Origin: Desmodus rotundus
Taxonomy: Eukaryota > Chordata > Mammalia > Chiroptera > Phyllostomidae
Direction: 5' to 3'
DNA: 64,000 nt
Assembly: GCF_022682495.2 (NCBI RefSeq)
Contig: NC_071388.1
Location: 179,860,528 to 179,924,527 of the forward strand
In this document: piece after piece, positions 23,304 to 34,408 of the stretch
How positions within the stretch are numbered: position 1 is the stretch's first letter
Layout of the letters: every line of letters begins with the position of its first letter
The notes under the pieces: model-generated
Told to the model about the DNA's origin: nothing
The model's database searches: none
Seen by the model: the letters and a program-made list of their open reading frames with translations, nothing else
Translations under genes and position numbers: made by a program

Positions 23304-25717
23304 TACAATCCATTTTCCCCTAGAGCTTTCTGCTGAAAGTTTTAGAAAGCATGACCTCAAGAGAAACTAAGACCCTGCGCAAGTTACATTGTAACAAACC
23401 CACAGTATGATTGAAAGCAGCGTGGAATAGATAAATGTAATTGTGCTGAGGATGGTAGCAGCCAAACATATACCACACAGGGCCTAACAAAGTCTAGAAC
23501 AGCTTAGGTGCAATGTTTTATACCATTTCTTAAACATCACATAGCTGTTATTACGCATCAGTCATTTTTCTTCTTTTTCAGATCTTTGAAAAGACTGCAA
23601 TCAGTTCTGCTCCTGTTTGGAAAATGGGAATTTGTTCTGACGCATCTGACATAGGAGGGACAATTTGAGGACAATGCAAGTTCAGTGTTTGCTTATGCAC
23701 CATCTCGTCCACGAGCAACACTAGATGAATGCAGAAGAAAACTGCTCCTACTGGATCAAAACCACGCTGGAACACACAACACACACACACTCCTCAAACA
23801 CCTGCTACCTGCATTCCCCAGCCTGTGCTGTGAGCCACGCCCACCCACGTCTGCCCACGTGACTCCAGGTAACCCTCCTGCCGCCACTTCACAGTGACTC
23901 ACAAGCTGCAACCCCTCTGATGCCCACCGGCAAACTTCAGGTTTGTTGTGAGATAAAGAGTCACATTTATTATAATATTTATATATTTTCTAACAATTTA
24001 TTGTGTGTAAAACAGAACTACCAGTTTTATTACGTTCCTATCTTGCGTGTCAAAGCAGTTTGTGAGTGTTATACCCCCAGTTGCTTCCTGCCATAAGCCC
24101 CGAACACGCACAGCAGAATTGGCCGCCTTTGAAATTCAAATGTCGTCTTTCTGGGTTGTTTCTAAAACTTAGCAAACAGCTAGAATCACCAGGGTGACTA
24201 GAGAAACCTAAGTATATGTCTTCTCTGAATCATAAAATAGGTTTAATAAAAATGCTTAGAATGAGAAAGACTTTACAAACTTAAGAAAATCACAACTTTC
24301 TAATTGGACACTATGTATTAGGCATTATTTCATTCACAAGTATGGTCATTGTATCTTATTTAGGTGTTTAATTTTTTCACTCATTGTTTTATCACTTTTT
24401 TATCTCATACTTATAAAAGAAAAAATAACTAAAGAGAGGGTTTTTTTAGTTATAAAAGAAATAGTTTCATGAAGAGTGTGTGTGTGTTTACATATTGGGG
24501 AGAAGTTTTAAGTGCAATCTAAATTCATCCCGAAAAAAAGTGTTAATGTTGCCTAATTGTTGGATTCTTATAGTAAAATGAAAACAGAACACAAAGAGAG
24601 GAGAGGAAAGGGGAGAGGGGAAGGGGGAAGGAAAGAGAGAGGGGAGAGCAAGAGAAGGAAGAAATTTAATGTTTTTACTCCCCTAAGAAGTTAAGAAAAT
24701 CACTGCTAAAAAAAATAGTGGAGTAGAAAAGTCTTAGTATTCATTAAAATGCCATCAAGTTCTTATAAGCTGGATACACCTGTGGTCTACTTTATGGGAA
24801 AAGTAAAAGAGAAGAAAATATTAACATCAGGAGTTTTGAAAACTGTTTCACTCTGAAGCCCTGGAGGTTTGCGGCAGGCAACGCTCCACGCTGTCCCTGA
24901 CTGGCACAGCGAGTGGGCGTGCGCCAGAGACTCCTGGCCGCAGGGGGCTAGGCTTTCTTTCACCAATGAGCTGCTTTTCACTATAGCGCTTCAAGTCCTA
25001 TTGACCTAGCCGGCAGATAAAAAGTTTTTTTTTTATTAACCCTGAAATGTATTTCTGATCATAAGAAAGATAACTTTTAAATATGTACCTCAGGTCAGTT
25101 TAGTAGTTCCAAATGAATTGACTCAAAAGTGTATGTTCACAAAGAAAATCCTGTTTTAGGAAGTTTATATTGTGGTACTAAAATAGTTGTATCATGGAAA
25201 CATTTGCCATTTTCCCTCTTTTTCACCTCCAAGCTCCATGAAGCTAAAGACTTGATCCTGCAGTAATCATGCTCATTTAACATCAGGCAATCGATTATAC
25301 ATGGCGTGCCCCTGTTCTGTAAACTGATATTAGGAACAGAACAAGACCATAGGTATTTTTACAATTTTTTTGGAATTCACCCATTTATCATTTAGTCAGT
25401 TATTTCTGAATAATTGGATTTTGAAATAGCTTTTAGTTTTTGTTTTCTTGGTTTTTTGTCCAGTTTTCTATAAAAAGGATGTGAACTTTTATAGTCACAA
25501 AGAAAGGGTCATTTTTAAATTTAAGATGTATTTATTAAGATCCGATCGATCCTGCTTTAGCCATACAGAGATGAAGGCAAGAACCCTTTTTCACCCTGCT
25601 CTAGTTCATTAGAGAGACAGGTAAATAAACCGGGCCCTGCCAAAGCAATGGCCATCCCTTCGTACGAAACAGGTGTGTGAAGGGCCGCAGTGCGGACACG
25701 GGCAACAATGAAGACCG
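23304..25717. other. Unassigned sequence; splice-site-flanked candidate at 23582-23868
   Basis: No repeat is recognised across most of this stretch. At 23560-23581 a polypyrimidine tract ends in TTCTTCTTTTTCAG, and at 23869 a donor-like CCAG/GTAACC occurs, enclosing 287 bases of above-average GC. A GC- and CpG-richer patch lies at 24855-24960. Neither has an open frame long enough to call a coding exon, and the region could equally be chance. Confidence 0.35.
24594..24662. repeat. Purine-rich low-complexity tract
   Basis: G/A-only sequence of the type GAGAGGGGAAGGGGGAAGG, a polypurine strand that could adopt non-B structure. Confidence 0.85.
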
Positions 25718-25858
25718 GAGGTTTTGGAGCCGGAGAAAGCGAGGTCCAATACCAGCTCTGCTGTGTGATCTCAGTTCATTTCTAACCGCCCTGAGTTTCT
25801 CCACAGTGAATCCCAGGATTGAGTGAAAGAATGTGTGTGAAGCTTTAGCACAGTGGTG
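25718..25858 (+). repeat. MIR SINE, sense
   Basis: GGTCCAATACCAGCTCTGCT, GTGTGATCTCAGTTCATTTC, CCTGAGTTTCTCCACAGTGA and GAAGCTTTAGCACAGTGGTG follow the sense MIR from the B-box to the 3' core. Confidence 0.85.
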
Positions 25859-26954
25859 GACTAAAAATGTTTTGCTTTTGTACTAGAGCAGTAGAGAATG
25901 GAGTAGGGAACTGAGAGCGAGCACACCAGATGATGGAAGTATGACCCAGAGAGGAGGGAGGGCAGGCTCGCAGGGCGCCAAGAGTCGTCTGCGTTGGACG
26001 CTCGCTGCCTTGGAATTTGACGGGTATGCAGCAGTTACGTACCTGTCTGAAAGAAGCATAACTGCCTATTTTGAAGCTCTAAAACCAGTAAAATCATAGA
26101 ACTCTCAGGAGGAATGAGGTGGCCAAGTTCTGCCCAAGGAAGTTCTCACAAGAAGGCATTATGAAATGTCCTTATTCCTCAGAACTTAACTTTAAAATGT
26201 TCCCACTGAAGTCCAATGGGAGTTTTATGGGACTAAAGGATAGAATTAGGTCTTGTGTATTTTTAAAGGGTCATTCAAAAAGGCAAAGTCTAAATTTTTT
26301 ACAGATGGCAGAGTAAGTACTGATGCAGTTGTCCAAAACCGACCTTTTATATTTTCCAAAAGCAAATGTTTACTGAAAGAGGAGTCTACTATACTACCAA
26401 TATTAAAAAAAAAAATCCTGATGCTTACATTGGACAACTCAGTACGCATGCACTGCCAAATGCTTTCATAAAAGTCAATAATAATATTTTCCATGGTACC
26501 TGTTTTCAACCCTCCCTCAAAATTTTGCCCTGAAGTTGCTTTTTCTCAAACACCAATATGTTTCTGAGGAAAAACATAAACATTGCAGATGAGAATAGGT
26601 TTGTGAAAGCATATGCATTTTAAGCTTACTGTTAGCTTTATAGTCTCTGCTTCACCACAGTGGGCCCAGGCAAGGGTGAGGATGGTTGATTTTGCTAGGC
26701 CTTCTGGGTAGTAAGTTCAGAACTGAATTTTACTTCTTAGAGAATGGAACTCCTTTCAATACCCTTTCAAAGAGGAAAGGGGGGTTCAGCTCTTTCAACA
26801 TTAAATACCTTTAAACAGCAAAATTTTGATGAGTTGAATGAAAAAGGCTAGAAATTGAAAAGTCCATCAAATATGGAGCTGAAAACTTGAAGGTGGTTTG
26901 TTACAATACATATTGGGTTTAATGAATTCAAAAAGTCCGAGGAGGGGCGGGGGG
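25859..26954. other. Unassigned sequence
   Basis: No repeat or gene recognised. Overlapping 60-87 codon frames around 26119-26509 occur on both strands without motifs. Confidence 0.4.
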
Positions 26955-27065
26955 CTGTTCGCGTGGGTAGTACACATACTGAGATTGGAATGATTTGAAG
27001 ATTAGCGCGGCCCCTGGGCAAGGGTGACATGCAAATTCATGAAGTGTACCACGTTTCATGTTTTT
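26955..27065 (+). pseudogene. RNU6 (pseudogene): U6 spliceosomal snRNA pseudogene
   Basis: The sequence follows U6 snRNA from end to end: GTTCGCGTGGGTAGTACACA (5' stem-loop), GAAGATTAGCGCGGCCCCTG (including the AGC triad), GGGTGACATGCAAATTCATG, then GAAGTGTACCACGTTTCATG and a T run. U6 forms the catalytic core of the spliceosome. Here the ACAGAGA box, needed to pair with the 5' splice site, is missing because of a deletion between GGAATGAT and GAAGATTAG, and the 5' end is mutated. I see no clear TATA box about 25 bases upstream nor a proximal element, so it is most likely a retrotransposed dead copy. Confidence 0.9.
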
Positions 27066-27589
27066 AAAAGTGCATGTAATAGAAGTAGTTTCAAGAATGC
27101 TATTCTCATGCTATTTGAGAACAGCTTTGATGTTGTTGTTGTGTTACAGGAAATGAATGTGAAATCCATTTTCTAATGTATTTAGAGAAGTGCCTAGAAA
27201 CACGAGTAATGAAGATTTTTACATAGTGCTAGATGCAAAAAAAAATGTTTAGGGGTAAAAATTGAAACTGTGAACTCAATTAATCATCCTACAGTAGCCA
27301 TAGTTTAAAACTTTCTTATCTTCTTACATATTACGTGGGTTTCAAGTACTCTTTTAGCGTGTAGATTTAAAAAAACATTTTGTTCCATAGCTGGTCCACA
27401 GGAAATAAGAAATACCCCACTTTTCTTTCTCAGGAGACAATAAACACAGTAGATGTTCATTAAGACAACAATTAAAATTACCTTGTGTATACAGAATGAT
27501 TTTGGCTCTTACTCAAAGGTCTGTTTTCTGTTATAAATTGTAGAAGTCTACATCCTTTTTTAAAAACAATAAAAATAAATGAATAATAC
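27066..27589. other. AT-rich sequence, nothing recognised
   Basis: No gene or repeat that I can name. Confidence 0.4.
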
Positions 27590-28195
27590 CCCCACTTTGG
27601 GAAAAGTTTTGGCAGTTTCTTATAAAATTAATGCACTCCCAATTTCTTACCCAGTAATTCCACCTCTAGATATTTACCAAAAAATAAAAATAAAAAACGT
27701 ATATCTACAAAACCTTTTGCACAAGAATGCTATAGAAGCTTTACTCATAAGTGGCAAAAACTGGAAATTCAAATTTCACCAAGAGGAAAATGGGCAAATT
27801 TTAGTTCATTCCTACAGCAGAATACTACTCAGCAGCAAAAAATACTGGTATGCACAATAATATGAATAGATCTACGAGACATAATGCTGTGCAAAAAAAA
27901 AAAGCTAAACACAAAGCAGCACACAATTCCATGTATATGAAGGTCAATATTCAGCAAAACTAAATCAGTAGTTTTAAAAATCAGAGAAAGGGCCGAGTCT
28001 GGACAGAGGAGAGGGTTCACTGGGAAGGACAGGAGGGCACTTGCTGGGGCGATGATGACTCCTGCTCTCTACAAGGTGGAGGTCAGGTGGCAGAAGTCAT
28101 CAAACCATACACCTCAAGTGCATGCACTTCACTGTACATTACTTCTATTGCAAAAGGACTAAATGTATATATTCTAAAGATTTTGTAACGTATGT
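27590..28195 (+). mobile_element. Old L1 (L1M-type) 3' end
   Basis: CCCAGTAATTCCACCTCTAG, AAGAATGCTATAGAAGCTTT, AATACTACTCAGCAGCAAAA, ATGTATATGAAGGTCAATAT, GAGAGGGTTCACTGGGAAGG and CATGCACTTCACTGTACATT follow the end of ORF2 and the 3' UTR of ancient L1. The 93-codon frame at 27579-27860 lies over the degraded ORF2 end and is not a gene. Confidence 0.8.
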
Positions 28196-29027
28196 CATAC
28201 AAACAAACCAAAGGAAGTACGGCTTCTTTTATGTGCCTTCCCAGATAGCTATCTGTGAACTTAAGTGGTTCTAACCACTCACTGAACATATTTAATTTAC
28301 AACTGTGCATCATTTTTGTAACTGGTCTATTTTCCAGAAGGCAAGAGCTTGTCTTTTTTTAAATTTAAATTGTTTGTAATACAGCACATAAATTGCCATT
28401 AAACATGGCAATGCAATGAGAGCCTCTAGAAGGAACAGGTGGATCACTTCCCATTTTTTTCTTATGACTTTGAGAATAAATCTCCCCCAAATGACACCTT
28501 TCTCCTTCAAACACTTCAGTTGTATATTTTATAACTTTTACATATGTCACTTTTACATGACAGTCACAGCTCCCACCTGGAGTTTTGCAACACTGTCCGC
28601 ATGTTACCTTTTTTTTAGAATATGCATGTTTTATTCTGAATAATTTTGCATAATAAAAATGAATGTACAAAATAATTAACACAAAATATTTTAACAAGCT
28701 GAAATAAATCATGAAAGAAAAAAGCAGAAATATAATCCATGGCAGAGTCTCCAAAAGTCAAAAAAAGTTCAAAAGCATTCTTCCAATTTCAAAGACATGA
28801 ATGTCAAGATATAAATCTCAATATCAAAAGTCTGACATAATCTACTGTATACTCCCTAGGCAGTTAGTACTGATGTTGAGGGTAGCCAGATTCAACAAGT
28901 GAAGTTAAAAAATCATGCAAATGGTTTAATAGTCACAGAGGTTATAACTAATAAGTTGAGAAATTTCAAGAAACTTGAGAACCCTATTAGACTTTTCAAA
29001 AATGAAAGATCATTTCATTGCCTTGCA
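28196..29027. other. Unassigned sequence
   Basis: AT-rich. A 129-codon minus frame at 28365-28754 has hydrophobic leucine/isoleucine runs, as expected of AT-rich chance frames, with no conserved motif. Nothing else recognised. Confidence 0.4.
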
Positions 29028-29098
29028 TATTCATTCATTCATTCATTTGATCATTTTATCCACAAGTATTTATTGGTGTCTGTTTATTATGTCCTGTC
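29028..29098 (-). repeat. L2 3'-end fragment, antisense
   Basis: Tandem ATTC units followed by CCACAAGTATTTATTGGTGT resemble the reversed 3' terminus of L2, whose end carries tandem TGAA repeats. Confidence 0.55.
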
Positions 29099-29420
29099 AA
29101 GAATACACAATGGGGAAAGATAGTATTGTCAACAAATGGTGTCGGGAAAACCAAATACCACGTCCAAAAGAATGAAATTTGACCCTTATCTTAAACCATT
29201 TACAAAATTCAGCTTGAAATGGATTAAAGACTTAGGCATAAAACCCCAAACTATAAAACTCCTAGAATAAAACAGAAGAATGGTTCCATGACATTGGTCT
29301 TAGCAATGATTTCTTGGATGTGAGACCAAAAGCGACAAATAAAAACAAAAATGAATAAGTAAGACTACATTAAGCTAAAAAGCTCCTGAGTAGCAAAGGA
29401 CATAATCAACAGAGAGTACA
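29099..29420 (+). mobile_element. L1 ORF2 internal fragment
   Basis: GTCAACAAATGGTGTCGGGA, ATTAAAGACTTAGGCATAAA, ACATTGGTCTTAGCAATGAT and AAAAAGCTCCTGAGTAGCAA follow a mid-to-late ORF2 region of L1. Both ends are missing. Confidence 0.8.
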
Positions 29421-30309
29421 TCTCATTTTAAATAACCTTCTCATAATAAACATTTTAAAATAAGATGTTTATTACACTATTGAATTTTAAGATAACATGA
29501 TGAAATGACATATATTCTTTAGATATGTACAACAGTCTCAAAGAATTTTTTGTGATAAATTATAATTTAATACCTAGGGTCTGAAGTAAGAATGTGTCAC
29601 TACTTACTGCTAATAAGACAGGAGTAATTCTTCAACCAATGAAGTCCTGTTAGAATTTGAGGCAAAATAGAAATGACATAAGCCTAACAGATGAAACTTT
29701 CAGAAAGCACAGAAAGACAATCGATGGACCCCTATAATCAATGCCATTTATTGTCAGACAAAAACTGAAAAGAGTCATGGAAACAGATCTAAAAACCTCA
29801 TTTACTGACTATTTATTCAATGTGTAAATTAGAAAGTAAATTCTGACCTTAGTAACAGATATATAGGCTAATTTCTCTCTCACATAAAAAAAGTCATGGA
29901 GTTGACAGATCAAAACTGTTGTAGCTGTTCATAGTCATCGTGAGTCTGGGGTCTTTCAGTCTTTCTGCTCCGTCATCTTTAAGGTTGCCTCAGGATCCAA
30001 TAGGGTTGCTGGGGCTCTAGTCACCACATCCACAGTCCAAGAAATGGAAGAAAAGCAGATGGCTCAGGACAGAAGGGTGTCCCCAGAAATCTGACCTAAT
30101 AACTTCCACTAATACTTCATTATTTATCCCTATCAACTAGGCTGGCTGGGTAATACAGTTTTTCAACTGTCTAAGATTAGTAAAGAAGGAAAAGAGGATG
30201 GATACTGGGCCATCTTTTTTATAACAAAATCTAGTTATATTCTTCAGCCTAACAGAATATAAAATGATAAATGTAGTTATTCTTCCTCCTATATGATAAT
30301 AACAAAAGA
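29421..30309. other. Unassigned sequence
   Basis: No gene or repeat recognised. Confidence 0.4.
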
Positions 30310-30512
30310 AAACTGAGTGTTTAGCATCAGTCAAGTATTGTTCTAACTCCTTATTTGTATTATGCACTCCTTACAATAACCCTATAAAATAGGTCAATGT
30401 TATCCTCCATTTTACATTCAAGGAACTAAAGCATAGTTTAAGAAACTTGCTCAAATGAATAGAGCTGGTAAGTACCAGGATTTGAACCGAAGTGTTCTGC
30501 TTGAGTCTATAA
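30310..30512 (-). repeat. MIR SINE, antisense
   Basis: TCAAGTATTGTTCTAACTCC, ACAATAACCCTATAAAATAG, CTCCATTTTACATTCAAGGA and TACCAGGATTTGAACCGAAG follow the MIR reverse complement through to the B-box region. Confidence 0.88.
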
Positions 30513-30566
30513 AACAAAAAGCTGTATTATAGAAGAAATAGGATTTTTAAATGAAAACACTGGTTA

Positions 30567-31410
30567 TTACATAAATGCCAATCAAAACCACCATGAGATA
30601 TCGCCTTACGCCTGTCAGAATGGCCATCATCAATAAATCAACAAACAAGTGCTAGCGAGGATGTGGAGAAAAGGGAACCCTAGTGTACTGTCTGTGGGAA
30701 TGCAGATTGGAGCACACACTGTGGAAAACAGTATGGAATTTCCTCAAAATACTAAAAATGGAACCACTCTTGATCCAGCAATCCCATTCTGGAAATAGAT
30801 CTGAAGAAACCTTAAACACTAATTCAAAAGAATATATGCTCCGCTACATTCACTGCAGCGTTATTTACGATAGCCAATATTTGGAAGCAGCCCAAGTGCC
30901 CATCAGTAGATGAGAGGATAAAAAAGCTATGGTACATTTACACAGTATACTTTCTGTGACAGTATGGATGGACCTGGAGAGTATTATGTTAAGGAAAATA
31001 AGCCAGTCAGAGAAATACAAATACCATATGATTTCACTTATATGTGGAATCTAATGAACAAAATAAACAAACAAAACAAAACAGAAACAGACTCGTAATG
31101 TCAGAGAACAGACTGACAGCTGTCAGAGGAGAGGGCGGTTGGGGTGCTGGGTGAAACAGGGGAAGGGATGAAGCGGTACAAGTCAGTAGTTGCAGAATGA
31201 CCACAGAGATGCGGTTTGCAGCGTGGGGAATGTAGTCAATGATGTGGAGGTAACTGGGTGTGGGGGCAGGTGGGTGCTGGGGCCAGTCGGGGACCGCTCG
31301 TGGATTGCATGGTTTTCCAGCCACATGTGAAACTTGTGTGGAATGGTATTGGATATAGATTATGGTTGAAAAATAAAGTAAAATAAAAATAAATAAATCA
31401 AAAAACAAAC
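30567..31410 (+). mobile_element. 5'-truncated bat L1, 0.84 kb
   Basis: The end of ORF2 (CAATCAAAACCACCATGAGA; GTGCCCATCAGTAGATGAGA; GGATGGACCTGGAGAGTATT; CACTTATATGTGGAATCTAA) is followed by the 3' UTR (GACAGCTGTCAGAGGAGAGG; GTGGGTGCTGGGGCCAGTCG) and an A-rich tail of AATAAAATAAAAATAAATAA type. No clear duplication was found. The minus-strand 124-codon frame at 31034-31408 is a shadow of the 3' UTR. Confidence 0.9.
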
Positions 31411-33104
31411 AGAAGTAATTCAGAAAGGTAAGCCTCTACTGAAAATTACAGTAACATTAATGTCAGCCATAACTTTTTCTGAATGGCAAGACTGTTATTG
31501 TCATCCTTGAATTTGTCTGAATTCTCCCAAATCCCCATAATGGATGGGTATTTCTTTTGTAATAAGAAGGAGAAAATATTTTGTAAAATAACAATATCAC
31601 CAAGACCAAAAGGGGGGAAAACATTTAATTGCTAAGTATGACAACAAGTAAACACGAGATTGATGGGGCACAGCAATTTATTCTTCATAAATGCTGACAA
31701 CACCCGACCAACGATGCAAACAGAGCTTTGTCAGTTAGTGAACTTAAACGTAGCCCCCGCTAAAGGCTAACACTGTAGGTCAACAAGCTTTCTGTAAATA
31801 CCCAGCTACTTCAATGCTGGATGTTTCAACAACACACATTAAATTCATCTCAACCTGGCACAAATTCTAATAACAATGTTTACTGGAAACACCACACCGT
31901 GGTTCAACAATCCTTAAATGATATTTTAATCAAACTGACAAAGAATGATTGAAAAAAACCAAAAAGTGTGCGGAAGGAGCAAAGACATCTATGGTCAAAA
32001 AGACTAAATTTTGCTTAACTGCTAACTTTGTATCACTTCCAATGTGATAAAGACAAAACCTTTATTCTAATGGGGAAAGAAAGAAAAAAGTTCCTGATAA
32101 CTACTAAAAGGCTGGCTGGCTAAACATTGTAGAAGAATACACTCTGTTTTATAGGTCTTTTGTGCAGAGCCATTACAATATAATCTGTGACAATTGAACA
32201 TTATTGAACCTAAATTTGGGGTTTGGGTCTTTTACATCAACAGCAACACAAGAACAATAAAACAAGTCATTAAAAAACCTTTCCAAGAATTGATTCTATT
32301 CCAAGACCTATTCAATTATGGGACTCTTAAGAGCTGAGAATGTTTTGAGAAAAAACAAACTGTTCTACCTTACCCCCAAATTATAGACCTTCTGAAAAGA
32401 GAATTAACAACAATTGGGGAAATGAATAGAAAACACTTAAATGCTAGTGGAGCATTCAAAACATGAGTTACAGGGTTCTGTTAAGTTGGATATGTGGAAT
32501 TAGATGGGAAATGACTTGAATCAGAGAGTGGAAAGTCAACTAGATCATGAATAGGCCAATCCCTGCTTCCAAAGAAGTGCTGTTCAGTGGGGAGACACAT
32601 AAAGTTAAGAATGGGTAAATCTCAGATAGTTCAGAGATCAAGCATCAAAACAGAAGTTCAGATGCTTATCTGCATATTCTATAGAGCAGCTGAGTTTGCA
32701 AAACTGAGCATGAGCATGTGCCAAAAATATCAGCTTTCTTGGGAGATCGCTGGTTCTTCCACCTCTCATCTAGGCAGAACTACTCAAATCTGAGCTTATT
32801 CCTTGCAGCAAAGCAAAGCAGATTACTAAATTTTGGCAAAAGGCAGAGAAGATGACATTGCTTTGGCAGTCTCTGTGAACTCTACATAGGTACAGCTATT
32901 GAGCACATCTTTTTTTTTTTTTTTTTTCAATTTTCCACTAAGCTTAGATTCAAGAATGTAGATAGGGCTATCTTGGACTCTGAGGATAGTGACCATTCCC
33001 TAGGAATGAAAGAAGATAAACTGGAAAAGAGCTGGACCCCGAGGATATCTGAAGCAGATCCATCTGGTAAAACTTCCAGACTTTCCTGTGGATATCAAAA
33101 CACT
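31411..33104. other. Unassigned sequence with 18-T run
   Basis: A run of about 18 T lies at 32910-32927. It could be the tail of a minus-strand retrocopy, but I found no matching duplication. A weak L2-like trace may exist near 32555-32600. Nothing else recognised. Confidence 0.4.
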
Positions 33105-33525
33105 TTACATCACCCTCTACGCTGTTTCTTGAACTTGCTAATCATTCTCCTGCCTCGGATCTCTTGTATTTGCCCTTCCATATGCCTGGGTCTCCTTTCC
33201 CCAACATATTCTAATGACTCGGTCCTTTCTTCACACCCTTACTCTAATGTTCTCCTCGTGGCAGTTCCCTGGTCACCCCACATGAATCAAAAATTCATTC
33301 TCATTATTTTTGCTCTTCCTCCCTGCTTCGTTTCCTTTTCGGAACTTACTATCTAACATGCCATATGTTTTCCTATTTCTCTTGTTTTCTGTCTGTCTCC
33401 CCTATTAAAAAATATGACTCAGTGAGGGCAAAAAAAATATCTCTCTTGTCTATTCATATCCCCACCACCTAAATCAATGACTCACAAACTCCATTAAATG
33501 TATGCTGAATAGATGAAACCAAAGT
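33105..33525 (+). mobile_element. L2 LINE 3' end, sense
   Basis: TGTTTCTTGAACTTGCTAAT, CTCCTGCCTCGGATCTCTTG, TATTTGCCCTTCCATATGCC, TTCTGTCTGTCTCCCCTATT and CTCAGTGAGGGCAAAAAAAA follow the L2 consensus in order, finishing near AAATGTATGCTGAATAGATGA. The ORF 32973-33356 lies partly on it and is not a gene. Confidence 0.88.
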
Positions 33526-33629
33526 CAGAAGTGCTGAGATGTCAAAATGAAAGAGTGGTCATGGTGTTACGAATTTCACTCCATACGAAGTTCATAACAG
33601 GAGCTGCTTTGATTCACATTCCACTAATC

Positions 33630-33810
33630 CTTTATGAATACTTACTCTATGCCAAGTATTAACACATTATCTTCACATGTAACATCTCATGTAATCCCCC
33701 CAAAAACCTTCCTCGGTAGGTATTAATTAGTATGCCATATTCACAGATGAAGAAACTGAGGTACAAAAGAACATTCTGAGCAAGTTATTGAAGCAAGTAA
33801 GGTAAGAATT
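33630..33810 (-). repeat. MIR SINE, antisense
   Basis: TACTTACTCTATGCCAAGTA, CATCTCATGTAATCCCCCCA and CAGATGAAGAAACTGAGGTA are the MIR core reversed. Confidence 0.88.
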
Positions 33811-34034
33811 TTCAGAAAGGACAAAAACCAAAGTGGGTCTTCCCAACTTGGTGAGAAGTGATGACGTAGGTGAGAGAGGGAGAAGGGCATCTCCACCAAT
33901 GTCTAAATAATAACTAAGAATAACAAATGAGTAATAAAGCAATTGCCTTGGAAAGGGCCTCTTCCTCTACATTCAGGCTAAATAGGCAACTTAAGAAAAG
34001 AAAATTTCTAAAAAGAAAATTTGCATGACTATCT

Positions 34035-34165
34035 TAAGAAAATATGGTGAACACACAATACAATACACAGATGATATATTATAGAATTGTATACCTGCAA
34101 CGTATATATTTTTACTAACCAATGTCACCCCAGTAAACTCAATTAAAAAGTTTTAAAAAGTTAAT
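34035..34165 (+). mobile_element. L1 3'-terminal fragment
   Basis: GATATATTATAGAATTGTAT, ACCTGCAACGTATATATTTT and AACCAATGTCACCCCAGTAA before an A-rich tail match a common laurasiatherian L1 3' end. It ends just before the full-length L1 that follows. Confidence 0.55.
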
Positions 34166-34408
34166 ATGTGCAATGAGTATCATTAAGGCATACAAGACTT
34201 TGTTTTTGTTTTTTATATTTTACTGTATTTTTTTCTGTTACCATTTAGTCCCCTTATACCTCCCTCCCCCCCACAGTCACTCCCTGTTGTCCATGTCCAT
34301 GAGTCCTTTTTCATTTTTGCTCATTCCTGTCTACCCCCAAAATCCCCTTATTAGCTGTCATCCTGTTCTCTATGAGTCTCTATTTTGTTCGTTAGTTCAG
34401 TTTGTTCA

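Noticed and set aside
24855..24960. CpG-containing GC-rich patch resembling a small CpG island
   Set aside because: Only about 100 bases, no adjacent first exon or promoter motif; too short for a CpG island.
32910..32927. Run of 18 T as the tail of a minus-strand retrocopy
   Set aside because: No target duplication and no recognisable body on the right; a simple homopolymer explains it.
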